Assembly: GCA_022616555.1 (NCBI GenBank) | Contig: JAKEEG010000049.1 | Coordinates: 30,464 to 94,463, forward strand | Direction: 5' to 3' | DNA length: 64,000 nucleotides | Source of the DNA: Ignavibacteriota bacterium | GTDB lineage: Bacteria; Bacteroidota; Ignavibacteria; UBA10030 | In this document: piece by piece, positions 1 through 8,403 of the stretch | Numbering within the stretch: position 1 is the stretch's first letter | Layout: each line of letters starts with the position of its first letter | The notes under the pieces: generated by a model | What the model saw: only the letters and a program-made list of their open reading frames with translations | What the model was told of the DNA's origin: nothing | The model's database searches: none | Translations under genes and position numbers: made by a program

Positions 1-89
1 CAGCGCGACAAGATGCTCTTCAACATTATACCTGGGAGCAGAACGCGAGGCGAGTAACTGAAGCTGTCCAACCATTGTTGAAACGGTAA
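1..89 (+). CDS. Glycosyltransferase, C-terminal end (partial)
   Basis: Only the last 28 codons are present, in frame from base 3 to the TAA at 87-89. The peptide contains HYTWEQNARR followed by an amphipathic helix. An aromatic-rich YxW followed by a closing helix is typical of the extreme C-terminus of GT4/GT1 glycosyltransferases. The stop lies 3 bases before the GTG of the heparinase-like gene, so the two are probably co-transcribed as the tail of a polysaccharide operon lying to the left. The family call rests on this short tail and its context, so it is tentative. Confidence 0.5.
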   Translation, partial: ARQDALQHYTWEQNARRVTEAVQPLLKR

Positions 90-92
90 TTT

Positions 93-2075
93 GTGGAACG
101 GACTCTCGACCATTATCGAAAACTTATTACGCACCGGATAGTCCGCCCGCGATGGTGGCGTCTCGTACTTGCAGACCAATTGAGTAGGTTGACTGCCGTC
201 AGTTTTCGAAAACTCTTTCCCTATCGTGCACCGAGTGACGAGTGGCTTGAAGATTTTCACAAGAATGCACGGTTCCGTTTTTACGTTCATCCTCGAAACC
301 AAAAAGATTTCTTTCTTCACCAATTGACTCAAACTCAGAGTCAAGACCAAATCCTTCAAGAAGCCGGAGATGTCTTAGAAAATAAATTTCAAACGCTTGG
401 GTCCAGTACTGTCTCTCTGGGTAGCTCGATCAACTGGCAACTCGATTTTAAAAGCGGCAAAGAGTGGCCGCTCGCCGCTGCGGGTGAACTGGATTTACTT
501 GACCTCACCTACCACTCGGACGTTAAAGTGCCATGGGAATTAAGTCGATTTCACCAAGTCTGGTGGCTGGGCAAAGCTTATTGGCTTACGCGCAACGAAC
601 AGTACGCGGAAAAATTCCGCGACCTTGTGAACGATTGGATTGACCAAAACCCAATTGGCAAGGGAGTCAATTGGGTTATTGCAATGGAAGTTTCCATCCG
701 CGCCTGCAATTGGATCGCAGGCTATTACTTTTTTTGTGAATCGAAAACTTGTTCAAGTGATTTTTGGATAAAGCTTCTGAAAAGCCTGTATACCCACGGT
801 CTGTTTATCAGGAATAATCTTGAATACTCGCGAAAAAGCGGAAATCATTTTCTCTCTAATCTTGTTGGACTCGTTTTTTTAGGCGTCTTGTTTTCCGATA
901 CGCGGTTCGGGAAAGAGTGGTTGCATGTCGGTGTGCAATCCCTGACGAATGAACTGCCGTGCCAGGTTACACCGGATGGCGTTGACTACGAAAAGTCTAC
1001 CAGTTACCAGCAATTGGTGCTTGAATTTTTTACTGCCGCAACAATTTTATGCCAACGGAACAAGATCCGTTTCAGCGAATCCTACATGAAGCAGCTGGAA
1101 TCAATGTTTGAATACGTGCAGCACTACACGCGACCCGACGGTTCCATTCCGCTTGTCGGTGACGCGGACGATGGGCGCCTGTTTCGGTTTTCCATGAACG
1201 ACAACATCAACGACCACCGGCATATGCTTTCCGTCGGGGCTGTGTTGTTCAACCGCAGCGATTTCAAACATGCCGCGGGAAAATTTTCGCAAGATGCCCT
1301 CTGGTATTTCGGAGGCGAAGGCTTTGAGAAGTACCAGCTCTTGCGCGAGGAACCCAGGCCGCTTGCCTCACAAGCATTTCCACACGGCGGATTTTATGTC
1401 ATGCGAGGCGTGAACGCACACGTATTCATCGACGCTGGAGACATCGGGATGAATGGACGAGGGGGCCACGGCCATAACGATACGTTCAGCTTCGAGCTAT
1501 GGGTGGAAGGCCGGCCGTTTATCGTCGATTCCGGAACCTACGCCTACACGTTCGATGTCGAAGCACGGCAGGCGTTTCGGAGTACTCGCGCGCACAATAC
1601 AATCATGATCGACGATCGGGAAATCGCCGAGTTTGCCGGGCTCTGGAGCATTAAGGAAGATCTCACGAGTCCCAAGGTGTTGCAATGGAAAACATCCGGC
1701 GAATCGGACATTCTCGAAGCGGAACACTATGGTTACGCGCGGCTGTCACAGCCTGTCACACACCGCAGAAAGTACGAATTCGATAAACAAAGAACTTCAT
1801 TAGCGATCACGGACACACTTTCCGGCACCGGGACACATGTCCTACAGATGGGACTGCACCTCCATCCGGAGGTTGCAATAGAACAAACGCAGGGCAAACA
1901 ATTTACAATATCGTCGGAAAAGGTGCGGTTGCGCATTGAGTTGAGCGAAAATGCGCATGTCGTTGATTCGTACTATTCACCGAGCTACGGGATGCGCATT
2001 CCCAATAAAGCGATACAGGTAAGAGTCTCCGCGCAGTTGCCTGTCAACATCAGCACGATGATTTCCCGCGGTTAA
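93..2075 (+). CDS. Heparinase II/III family polysaccharide lyase-like protein
   Basis: A 660-residue protein with the two-part heparinase II/III layout: an alpha-toroid N-terminal half and a C-terminal beta-sandwich half. Visible family marks are N251-H252 in the NHFLSN motif, a Tyr-containing DYEKSTSYQQ segment, GDADDGRLF near residue 360, and the His-rich GGHGHND block at 457-463 followed by the VDSGTYAY strand. Such genes are common in exopolysaccharide clusters, where the enzyme is thought to trim or modify uronate-containing polymer. I see no clear signal peptide, and the N-terminus is basic and aromatic, as is usual for cluster-associated members. The GTG start sits directly behind the preceding glycosyltransferase stop. 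Exact substrate is unknown. Confidence 0.85.
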   Translation: MERTLDHYRKLITHRIVRPRWWRLVLADQLSRLTAVSFRKLFPYRAPSDEWLEDFHKNARFRFYVHPRNQKDFFLHQLTQTQSQDQILQEAGDVLENKFQTLGSSTVSLGSSINWQLDFKSGKEWPLAAAGELDLLDLTYHSDVKVPWELSRFHQVWWLGKAYWLTRNEQYAEKFRDLVNDWIDQNPIGKGVNWVIAMEVSIRACNWIAGYYFFCESKTCSSDFWIKLLKSLYTHGLFIRNNLEYSRKSGNHFLSNLVGLVFLGVLFSDTRFGKEWLHVGVQSLTNELPCQVTPDGVDYEKSTSYQQLVLEFFTAATILCQRNKIRFSESYMKQLESMFEYVQHYTRPDGSIPLVGDADDGRLFRFSMNDNINDHRHMLSVGAVLFNRSDFKHAAGKFSQDALWYFGGEGFEKYQLLREEPRPLASQAFPHGGFYVMRGVNAHVFIDAGDIGMNGRGGHGHNDTFSFELWVEGRPFIVDSGTYAYTFDVEARQAFRSTRAHNTIMIDDREIAEFAGLWSIKEDLTSPKVLQWKTSGESDILEAEHYGYARLSQPVTHRRKYEFDKQRTSLAITDTLSGTGTHVLQMGLHLHPEVAIEQTQGKQFTISSEKVRLRIELSENAHVVDSYYSPSYGMRIPNKAIQVRVSAQLPVNISTMISRG

Positions 2076-2078
2076 TTC

Positions 2079-2714
2079 TTATTGCTTGTGCTTCATGGCG
2101 AAGTAAAGAGCAACGCCGTACAAAACAAATCCTATTGCAAACAGTTCATACCAGTACGGCATCGGCATTTGCATGCGCAGCGTTGCATCGATGTCGTACG
2201 TAAATGAAAACAAGATGATAAGCGAGCCGAGTATCGAAAGCATCCACGCCCGTTTACCCGGCTTGTAGACTTCGCCGTTGCGCTCTCTCTGAAGAATTAG
2301 CCAGCCTGCCAACATTAACACGAGCGAAATCAGTACCGGCGCGATTACTGGACCGATCCAGGGAAAAGGGATAAGGAACAACACATCCCAGTCCAGCAGT
2401 GAAGAAGGCCAATCGAGCGTTACTTTCAGCCAGACGTAATAGAAAATATCCCACACGCCGAAGGCGATTGCGAAGTACGCGAACTTGCTCCACCGCGTTG
2501 TGCCGGCAATGATTCCGGCCGCACCGAGCATGATGATTGTTGAAAACTCACGCGCAATCTCAACGATGAGGGGAAAATCCGGTGTGAACTTCAGCGGGAA
2601 CTCAAACCCATGCGGATAGTACAACATCCGGAGATACACGACAACGGAAGCTTCCACAAACGCAAACGCGATGGCGAAGAGGGAAACCCAGAGGATGCGA
2701 TGGTACATATTCAT
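2079..2714 (-). CDS. Integral membrane protein of unknown function
   Basis: The 211-residue product has about six hydrophobic segments, beginning with LWVSLFAIAFAFVEASVVVYL and ending in a segment near residues 188-206. Aromatic residues are frequent. I do not recognise a family. It lies 44 bases downstream of the sensor-kinase-like gene on the same strand, so the two may share a transcript, although a strong palindrome occupies the gap. It converges with the heparinase-like gene with only 3 bases between stops. Confidence 0.7.
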   Translation of the reverse strand: MNMYHRILWVSLFAIAFAFVEASVVVYLRMLYYPHGFEFPLKFTPDFPLIVEIAREFSTIIMLGAAGIIAGTTRWSKFAYFAIAFGVWDIFYYVWLKVTLDWPSSLLDWDVLFLIPFPWIGPVIAPVLISLVLMLAGWLILQRERNGEVYKPGKRAWMLSILGSLIILFSFTYDIDATLRMQMPMPYWYELFAIGFVLYGVALYFAMKHKQ

Positions 2715-2722
2715 ATCAACTC

Positions 2723-2750
2723 GTAGGGGCAGAATATATTCTGCCCCTAC
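2723..2750. repeat. 28-bp perfect palindrome (GTAGGGGC/GCCCCTAC family)
   Basis: Perfect 14-bp arms beginning GTAGGGGCAGAATA meet without a loop. It fills most of the 44-base gap between the sensor gene and the membrane-protein gene. A relative with the same GCCCCTAC end lies at 8375-8399 just before galK. It has no U-tract, so it is better described as a dispersed palindromic repeat than a classical terminator, though it could act on the mRNA between two genes. Confidence 0.8.
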
Positions 2751-2758
2751 AAAATGAA

Positions 2759-4192
2759 TTATTGTATCGGCATGGTAATAATAAACGTTGTGCCTTTGCC
2801 TTCGGTCGATTGCACTTCGATTTTTCCGCCCTGCATGTCAATCGTGCGCTTGGCAAGCGCGAGGTTTAAGCCCACGCCGCGCTCCTGTACGATTTTCACA
2901 AACGGCTCGAACACTTTATCCAGAAACGCCGCCGGGATACCGCTCCCGTTATCGGCAATGGTGATGACTAGTTTTCCGTTTTCATTTGCCGTTGAGAGCG
3001 TAATTTCGCCGTCCGGCGGTACATAATTAATTGAGTAATTGATGATGTTCATCAACGCTCGGGTGACGCGGTCGTAATCGAGCTGCGCGCTGCCGGTGTA
3101 GCCCTGTTGGACCTGGAGCCGAATTCCCTCGCGCTCCAAATCGGGCCTTACCATTTGCTCGACATAACCGATGACCTGCGGCACTCGGGCGGACATTTTG
3201 TTCGCTTTCAAATCTCCCGTGGTGAACTCCAACAAGTCCTGTGTAATTTTCTGCATCGTCTGCACGGAATTTTTCGTTGTCTCAAATGCCTGTTTGCGCT
3301 GGTCATCTGAACCGCTCCGCTGGAGTTGGTCCACCGATGAAAGAATTTCCCGTATGGGCGCGCGGAAATCTCGTATGAGCGATTGCGCGATTTGCCCGAC
3401 CGTCGACGTGCGCAGCGCATCCTGGCTCTGCTTCAGGGCTTTGCGCATACGGTCGAATGACTCGGCAAGTATGCCGAGCTCGTCGCTGGATTTTTTCATG
3501 CCGACATCGTAATTCAGGTTGCCCTTGCGCAGTTCTTCGGTTGCCGTTACCAGATTGCGCACGGGTTTCTGGATGAGCGAGCGGTAGAAGATAAACCCGA
3601 CGCCCAGCGACACCGCGGCAAACCCGAGCGAGATAATCGCCGTGCGGTTGGAGTTTGCGCGAATCGATTGGTTGATTTCCGTGAGCGGCAGTTTTACATG
3701 CGCAACACCGAGAATATGCCCGACTTCCACTTCGTGGCATGCCTGGCATTTTCGTTCAGCCTTAAACGGAATGATCGCCTCAAAATCCTCCTCGCGCCGC
3801 ACGTACATCGCCGTCCCAGTGCTGAATACCTCTTCGCCGATCGACCCCTTGCTCATCGCTTCGCGCATGCGCGCATTCAAGCGGGTTGCACGCGTGGTGT
3901 CGTCGTCGAGGTCTTCAAGCAGGTGGAGATTGTCCGGGCGAATACGGATGTAAAGGTCGAGTAAACCGCCTGCGGTGCGGATTTTATTGAGAAAACTATC
4001 CTCGACTTTATACTTGTCGACCATCTGCGAGACGAGCGCTTCGCGCACAATGTGCGCCTTCTGGAAGGCGGCATCCTTGGCCTGTTCCAGCATTTGCTCT
4101 TCGGATGCCTGGATCGTCAGCTCATAGCTGCCGATGATCGCAATAATAAAGAGCGGGACGAACGTGACAAGCAATTTAGTCGATAGGCGCAT
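2759..4192 (-). CDS. Sensor histidine kinase-like protein with CxxCH motif, HAMP and degenerate H-box
   Basis: The 477-residue protein has TM1 (about 6-26), an extracytoplasmic sensor region with CQACH at 149-153, TM2 (184-204), HAMP (about 205-257), a dimerisation helix and an HATPase domain. CxxCH is the usual covalent haem c attachment motif, suggesting a redox or gas sensor. The ATP-binding boxes look good: DNGSGIP (414-420), FEPF (428-431) and GVGLNLAL (439-446). The H-box reads SLIRDFRAPI, with Arg274 where the phosphoacceptor His is expected, and the N-box reads NIINYS rather than NxxxNA. It may be a pseudokinase or a partner-dependent sensor. No response regulator is adjacent. Confidence 0.8.
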   Translation of the reverse strand: MRLSTKLLVTFVPLFIIAIIGSYELTIQASEEQMLEQAKDAAFQKAHIVREALVSQMVDKYKVEDSFLNKIRTAGGLLDLYIRIRPDNLHLLEDLDDDTTRATRLNARMREAMSKGSIGEEVFSTGTAMYVRREEDFEAIIPFKAERKCQACHEVEVGHILGVAHVKLPLTEINQSIRANSNRTAIISLGFAAVSLGVGFIFYRSLIQKPVRNLVTATEELRKGNLNYDVGMKKSSDELGILAESFDRMRKALKQSQDALRTSTVGQIAQSLIRDFRAPIREILSSVDQLQRSGSDDQRKQAFETTKNSVQTMQKITQDLLEFTTGDLKANKMSARVPQVIGYVEQMVRPDLEREGIRLQVQQGYTGSAQLDYDRVTRALMNIINYSINYVPPDGEITLSTANENGKLVITIADNGSGIPAAFLDKVFEPFVKIVQERGVGLNLALAKRTIDMQGGKIEVQSTEGKGTTFIITMPIQ

Positions 4193-4349
4193 TACGCGTC
4201 TCCTTATACTAGCCGTGCCAAAAAGCGTGGGAGTTACTTAAGAATACGAAACCGGAACACAAACGGATTTCGATGCATACAAGACTGGTCGAGAGTGTAC
4301 GGCATTATCAAGAAAAAATCCAATATTCTTTGAGCGCACATAAATACAG

Positions 4350-4381
4350 TGTCCCGCTGTCTTTTTGCCGGCAGCGGGACA
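4350..4381. repeat. Hairpin with GTCCCGCTG arms
   Basis: Arms TGTCCCGCTG and CAGCGGGACA flank a 12-base loop. There is no U-tract on either side. It may belong to the dispersed repeats of this genome or act as a weak transcription barrier downstream of the minus-strand peptidase gene. Confidence 0.55.
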
Positions 4382-4416
4382 CAAAAAGCTCTGTAAGAAT
4401 TTTATATTGGCAACCC

Positions 4417-4550
4417 CCTGCATTCCGGTTAGCTGCGGCTAACCGGAACCTGCCTACCGGCAGGCAGGCGCGTCCCCCTTGAACAAGGGGGACAAAAAGC
4501 ACTTGCGAAACGCTTTTCCCCTTCTTCATGAAGTCGGGACGGGGTGGCTG
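4417..4550. repeat. Dispersed mosaic repeat, copy A
   Basis: Shares with 6580-6765 the start CCTGCATTCCG, the block TAACCGGAACCTGCC, a CCTGCC-TA-CCGGCAGG palindrome, GGCGCGT then CCCCTT, GGGGACAA, CTTTTCCCC, and the closing GTCGGGACGGGGTGG. This copy lacks the roughly 40-base hairpin-bearing insert found in the other. It ends only a few bases from the stop codon of the peptidase gene. Confidence 0.75.
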
Positions 4551-4557
4551 TCCTTCG

Positions 4558-6303
4558 CTAATTACCGCCAGCTTGTCGTTGCTGCGGCTGTTCCGGCTCG
4601 GGTTTGCGCGGGAACTTCGCATCGGTCATAGCCGCATTGTACGCAAATGCCGCCATGATAATCGACGCCTGCTTCACATCGCCTTCCTGCACGCGCTCGT
4701 ACACATCCATATTCGAGTGGTGTGTGCGGCTGTCGTACTCAACGGGGTCTTGGATAAACTGGAACCCCGGCAAGCCGACGCCGTCGAATGCGAGGTGGTC
4801 GGTGCCTCCAGTGTTGTTCAACGTGAGCGTGTTCGCGCCCATGTCTTTGAACGGCGTGAGCCACGCGCGGAAAATATCCCGGGCCGTCTCGTTACCCTGC
4901 ATATACACGCCGCGTACTTTTCCGGTGCCGTTGTCGTTATTGAAGTACACGGAGAATTTTTCGTGTGCCGGTTTGATGGTTAGTTCGCCACCGCCAGCTC
5001 CGGGCCTGCCGCCGGTCGGACTTTCCGCGAAGTGTTCTTTCACGTACTCACGCGAGCCGTGTAACCCCTGCTCTTCGCCGCCCCACAAGCCGATGCGGAT
5101 GGTGCGGCGCGGTTTCAGTCCGAGTGATTGTAAAATCCGTACGGCTTCCATGCACACCGCCGAACCCGTGCCGTTATCCGTTGCGCCGGTGCCGGCTTGC
5201 CATGAGTCGAAGTGAGCGCCGATCATCACGACTTCGTCTTTCAAGTCGGTGCCGGGAATTTCCGCCATCACGTTGAAGCCGTTGGCGGCTTTGGTGAATT
5301 CCACCTCAAGCTCCATTTCCATTTTCAATTTTTGTCCCTTCTGGATCATTCGCACCATGCGGTTGTAATGTTCCGCGGCGAGGGAAATCTGAGGAATGAT
5401 CTTCGGGGCTTTTGCATCATACACGCTGACGCGTTCGCTCGGCGGGGTGCTGGCAGGGTAGGGAACAGACGCTTGCTGCACGAAAATCGTGCCGCCGTCT
5501 CCACGTCCGGCATCGAGCGCTGCCACCGCGCCTTCGCTCTGAACAAATTCCAATTTTATGGGACCCAACCGCGACGCCATAATGTTGGTCATGGTGCGTT
5601 GAATGTCCTCTTCTTTTGCTCCGGGCATGAATTCGTTAATCAGCGCGCGCAAAGCAGAATCGCGTTGCACAGGCGGCATTTGCATAATTGCCGCCATGTT
5701 GGGCATGCGGAAACCGCCGCGCCTGCCGCCTTGCGGCATGGGGGCGTTTGCCATTTGCAGTAAAACGGAATCGGCCAGGCGTTCTGCTTGCGGGTCGAAA
5801 TGCGCCTCGACATCCCGCGGGCTGGAGACCAGAACGAATTTCCCCTTAAGTTTTCCTTTGTACTTTTGCAGGTCGGCTTCCGAATCTGCGTCGAGGTACA
5901 CAACGTCGGCTGAAACCGTTCCGTTCAATCCGGTTGACCATGCTTTAGGATAGGCGATGACCGGGAATGCGCGAGGGCTTGTCAGGCTGGCGGAAAATTT
6001 TTTCAGCGTCCAGCCACGGCCAAACGGTCCCCACTCATCATAATGAACATTCTGGAGACCCCACTCTTTCAGTTTGGCAGATGTCCAGTCTGCCGCCTCT
6101 TTGTATTCGGGCGAGTTGGTGAGGCGCGGCCCGTAGACGTCCGTTAGCCAGCTTAGGGTTTCCATCACCTGAGAGCGGTTCATTCCCTCGTCGATGATTT
6201 TGTTGACGGCTGCAGTATCGTAGTGCGTTAAGGGCACTTGTGCGAATGCCTGAGCGGCAAGCACGAGCATCAATAATGCAACAGGAAGGCACAGTTTTTT
6301 CAT
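4558..6303 (-). CDS. Secreted M28-family metallopeptidase (carboxypeptidase Q-like)
   Basis: The 581-residue product begins with a Sec signal peptide (MKKLCLPVALLMLVLAAQAFA). A PA-like inserted region occupies the middle and a co-catalytic zinc peptidase domain the C-terminal half. Probable zinc ligands and catalytic residues of family M28 are visible: H364 in GAHFDSW, D376 in TDNGTG, E410/E411 in GGEEQGL, D457 in NNDNGTG and H528 or H529 before SNMD. The protein should be extracytoplasmic and release amino acids from peptides or dipeptides. The C-terminus is a Pro/Gln-rich tail. It is a lone gene between repeat-filled spacers, with no operon partner. Confidence 0.88.
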   Translation of the reverse strand: MKKLCLPVALLMLVLAAQAFAQVPLTHYDTAAVNKIIDEGMNRSQVMETLSWLTDVYGPRLTNSPEYKEAADWTSAKLKEWGLQNVHYDEWGPFGRGWTLKKFSASLTSPRAFPVIAYPKAWSTGLNGTVSADVVYLDADSEADLQKYKGKLKGKFVLVSSPRDVEAHFDPQAERLADSVLLQMANAPMPQGGRRGGFRMPNMAAIMQMPPVQRDSALRALINEFMPGAKEEDIQRTMTNIMASRLGPIKLEFVQSEGAVAALDAGRGDGGTIFVQQASVPYPASTPPSERVSVYDAKAPKIIPQISLAAEHYNRMVRMIQKGQKLKMEMELEVEFTKAANGFNVMAEIPGTDLKDEVVMIGAHFDSWQAGTGATDNGTGSAVCMEAVRILQSLGLKPRRTIRIGLWGGEEQGLHGSREYVKEHFAESPTGGRPGAGGGELTIKPAHEKFSVYFNNDNGTGKVRGVYMQGNETARDIFRAWLTPFKDMGANTLTLNNTGGTDHLAFDGVGLPGFQFIQDPVEYDSRTHHSNMDVYERVQEGDVKQASIIMAAFAYNAAMTDAKFPRKPEPEQPQQRQAGGN

Positions 6304-6809
6304 ACATCCTCCGATTGATATTGTATATGAGAAGGAAACAGCGGCAGCGCAAGGTTGACCGCGGAATAAAAACTTCTGCGCGTCAACGTAGTAAAATAAT
6401 TTGCAACTTACAATTTATTCGTTTACTGCCGTTCGGGGTGCAGAATTAGACGGATGAACGTTCTCGAAGTTGCTCAGGTTTTGCAAGCAGGCTCGTGCAG
6501 GCTCTCAAAAGTAATCTTCTATAATTACTGTCGATAAAGAAACCCTCCCGCTTTGCGGGATTTCGCAGAAAACGCTCAACCTGCATTCCGACTACACGTA
6601 ACCGGAACCTGCCTACCGGCAGGCAGGCGCGTTCCCCTTGTGCGTTTTTTTTGCATCCCGCTGTTTAATAGCGGGAGTTAGGGGGACAATAAGGCTTGAG
6701 AGAGGCTTTCCCCTCCTGTCAAAGGAGGGGTGTCCGAACGTCTTTTGTCGGGACGGGGTGGTTATTCTTCTTCCATCCTCAAACACAATGTCATTTATTT
6801 AAAACGGCA
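6304..6809. other. Gene-free stretch with repeats
   Basis: 506 bases upstream of the M28 gene on the minus strand and downstream of the small pilin-like genes. It contains CCCTCCCGCTTTGCGGGA near 6543 and repeat copy B (6580-6765). No credible gene was found. The peptidase promoter must lie near 6304-6450 but no clear motif was seen. Confidence 0.65.
6580..6765. repeat. Dispersed mosaic repeat, copy B
   Basis: Homologous to 4417-4550 at both ends and in the CCTGCC-TA-CCGGCAGG block, but with an extra segment between CCCCTTG and GGGGACAA. That segment carries a T-run and a CCCGCT/AGCGGG hairpin (about 6657-6676). It also has a fuller CCCCTCCTGTCAAAGGAGGGG hairpin region near 6711. The mosaic structure suggests nested insertion of one small repeat in another. 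Confidence 0.75.
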
Positions 6810-7202
6810 CTAGTTTACCCGTATACGGATTCGCCACTCTTGCTCGTACGTATCGTACAAACCGATAATATAGACCGGGGTGGTTCCGTTTTTCCCTTTA
6901 ACCGAGCCATACCCTTGTATAATCATCCACTGTCCGAATGTGAAGATATTCAGTCTCGTCTGGCCGTTGTTCAACATTTTTGAAGGCGCCTTAAAGCCCG
7001 TCATACTGCCCTCGCCGCCGCCCTGTGTTTTCAGCTTTGCGGCGTATTTTTTTCCCTCAATGATGACCGCGTCCATTTGCTGGTAGAGGATATCTTCGTC
7101 GTTCGATTGATTGTAGACATCGACAGTTTTATTGACGCCGTACGCAGCGAGGCCTACGACGATGGCGACCAGGACGAACAAGAGGAGTTGTTGATGGCCC
7201 AC
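6810..7202 (-). CDS. Small pilin-like membrane-anchored protein (paralogue 2)
   Basis: 130 residues. It starts MGHQQLLLFVLVAIVVGLAAYG, a two-residue leader followed by one hydrophobic helix. A soluble domain follows with a glycine-rich GGGEGSMTGFKAPSKML core and a beta-rich C-terminus ending IRVN. It is clearly paralogous to its upstream neighbour, with the same MGxQQL start, NQxxDxD, QM, KKYAAK, GGGxG and GFKAP. The shape recalls type IV pilin or pseudopilin-like subunits, but the canonical prepilin GFTLIE motif is absent, so the role is a guess. Seven bases separate it from the paralogue, which implies one operon. Confidence 0.7.
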   Translation of the reverse strand: MGHQQLLLFVLVAIVVGLAAYGVNKTVDVYNQSNDEDILYQQMDAVIIEGKKYAAKLKTQGGGEGSMTGFKAPSKMLNNGQTRLNIFTFGQWMIIQGYGSVKGKNGTTPVYIIGLYDTYEQEWRIRIRVN

Positions 7203-7209
7203 GCGGTCT

Positions 7210-7611
7210 TTAATTCACGTATGTGATCGATGTCCACCGGTCTTGAAGGCGGTGGTATTCCGCTACGACGTACACAGGAGTTTTTTTATCCCTTCCTTTA
7301 CGTCCTCTTGCAACACCGAATCCCTGAAAGGTCAATCTGTTTTTTCGTACGTTGACCGTGAGCCAAACCTCATCCGTTTTGAGAAGATTCTTAGGCGCCT
7401 TGAAGCCGATAAAATCGCCTTGTCCACCGCCGAGGGATTCTATTTTTGCCGCGTACTTTTTCGCTTCCGTTACGACGATATTCATTTGCAGCAAGATCAT
7501 GTCCCGGTCGTGTGTTTGGTTGACCCAGTCGATTGTTCTCTGTGCGCCGTACATCGCGAACCCTGTTATGAACACAACAAGAGCGATAATTGTCAGTTGT
7601 TGTTGGCCCAT
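7210..7611 (-). CDS. Small pilin-like membrane-anchored protein (paralogue 1)
   Basis: 133 residues with start MGQQQLTIIALVVFITGFAMYG, a single N-terminal hydrophobic helix, then TEAKKYAAKIESLGGGQGDFIGFKAP and a beta-strand-rich tail ending TYVN. It shares its whole layout with the following gene, so a tandem duplication is likely. No enzyme motif is visible. The MG-QQQ-hydrophobic start could be processed as a very short prepilin leader. That is inference from shape, since no known pilin motif is complete. Confidence 0.7.
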   Translation of the reverse strand: MGQQQLTIIALVVFITGFAMYGAQRTIDWVNQTHDRDMILLQMNIVVTEAKKYAAKIESLGGGQGDFIGFKAPKNLLKTDEVWLTVNVRKNRLTFQGFGVARGRKGRDKKTPVYVVAEYHRLQDRWTSITYVN

Positions 7612-7644
7612 CGAAATATATTCAGACTAGAAACTCATTTCAAA

Positions 7645-7702
7645 AACGAGATTGCTTCGCTTGGAAACGTCTGCCTACCGTCAGGCAAGCTCGCAATGAC
7701 AG
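7645..7702. repeat. Short dispersed repeat with TGCCTACCGTCAGGCA core
   Basis: The gap between the paralogous pair and the 139-residue gene contains GAGATTGCTTCGCTTGG, an imperfect CTGCCTACCGTCAGGCAAG inverted repeat and CTCGCAATGACAG. The core resembles the CCTGCC-CCGGCAGG blocks at 4441, 6609, 9700 and 10352, so this is a diverged member of the same dispersed palindrome family. Confidence 0.5.
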
Positions 7703-7727
7703 GTTTAGGGTATTTTTGAGACCGCTT

Positions 7728-8147
7728 CTAATTGACGTTTAATCCCATCAGTCCCAGCTCGCCCAATATAGCCCTCGATGAGCCACCGACAACGGTGAGC
7801 GCCCAGAACTCCGCTTGGTTTTTCTCAGCACAGTATCGCGCAAGCTGCGTGATCAGCCCGACTTTTTCTTCGTGCGAGAGCTCGCTCCACTCGGCGTCGG
7901 ACACGACGAGCCTCGCATGGGGAACATCCAGCGACATGACCAGTCCATCAGCCTCAAGTTGTCGCACGGCGGCGTCCACGTCGGAAAGCTGTTCCGGCAA
8001 AACAATACGGTTGGTGATCTGCACGTAGTCGTAAATCACGTACCCGAAACCGGACAAGCACATCGCCGACAACACGACGATGATCATCGTTTGCCGGCGG
8101 TCTTCCCTTTGCACTTGAGCGACTGTCTTAACTCTTACTGCTGCCAT
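7728..8147 (-). CDS. Single-pass membrane protein, unknown function
   Basis: 139 residues. A basic N-terminus (about 1-20) precedes one hydrophobic segment, MIIVVLSAMCLSGFGYVIYDY, then a mostly helical soluble domain ending LMGLNVN. I do not recognise the family. It lies upstream of the two pilin-like genes on the same strand, and all three proteins end in Val-Asn, but sequence similarity beyond that is not evident. The three may form one operon of envelope-anchored small proteins. Confidence 0.65.
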   Translation of the reverse strand: MAAVRVKTVAQVQREDRRQTMIIVVLSAMCLSGFGYVIYDYVQITNRIVLPEQLSDVDAAVRQLEADGLVMSLDVPHARLVVSDAEWSELSHEEKVGLITQLARYCAEKNQAEFWALTVVGGSSRAILGELGLMGLNVN

Positions 8148-8374
8148 CGTGGGGGATACTCAACGTCTTACAACGAAACGGTACGGCCGCGCGTGTGCGC
8201 AGGGTTTTCGGAAAAAGTAGCACAATATACTTGCCGTGTAGGGCAAAAGCAATGGACAATTCGGATATTTAGCATGCTTGTAGGACAAGAGGAAGCCGTT
8301 TCGCATATTTTTTTATTTTTTCGTTTCAATTTGAGGCAATAGATGAATTATTTATTTACTTTTGAAACTTCACA

Positions 8375-8399
8375 GGGCGTTCAATTGAACGCCCCTACA
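8375..8399. repeat. Palindrome of the GCCCCTAC family overlapping the galK leader
   Basis: GGGCGTTCAA and TTGAACGCCC form a perfect 20-bp palindrome (8375-8394), extended to CCTAC on the right. The ATG of galK begins at 8404, only 9 bases past the arm, so the repeat occupies the place where a Shine-Dalgarno would sit, and none is visible. It could form an mRNA hairpin that affects galK translation. Confidence 0.7.
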
Positions 8400-8403
8400 A
8401 TCC

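Larger units (their letters stand above)
4193..4557. other. Gene-free stretch between sensor kinase and M28 peptidase
   Basis: 365 bases with no credible gene. It holds a hairpin (4350-4381, arms GTCCCGCTG/CAGCGGGAC) and a copy of a dispersed mosaic repeat (4417-4550). The promoter for the sensor gene should lie at its left end, but I could not pick one out. Confidence 0.7.
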
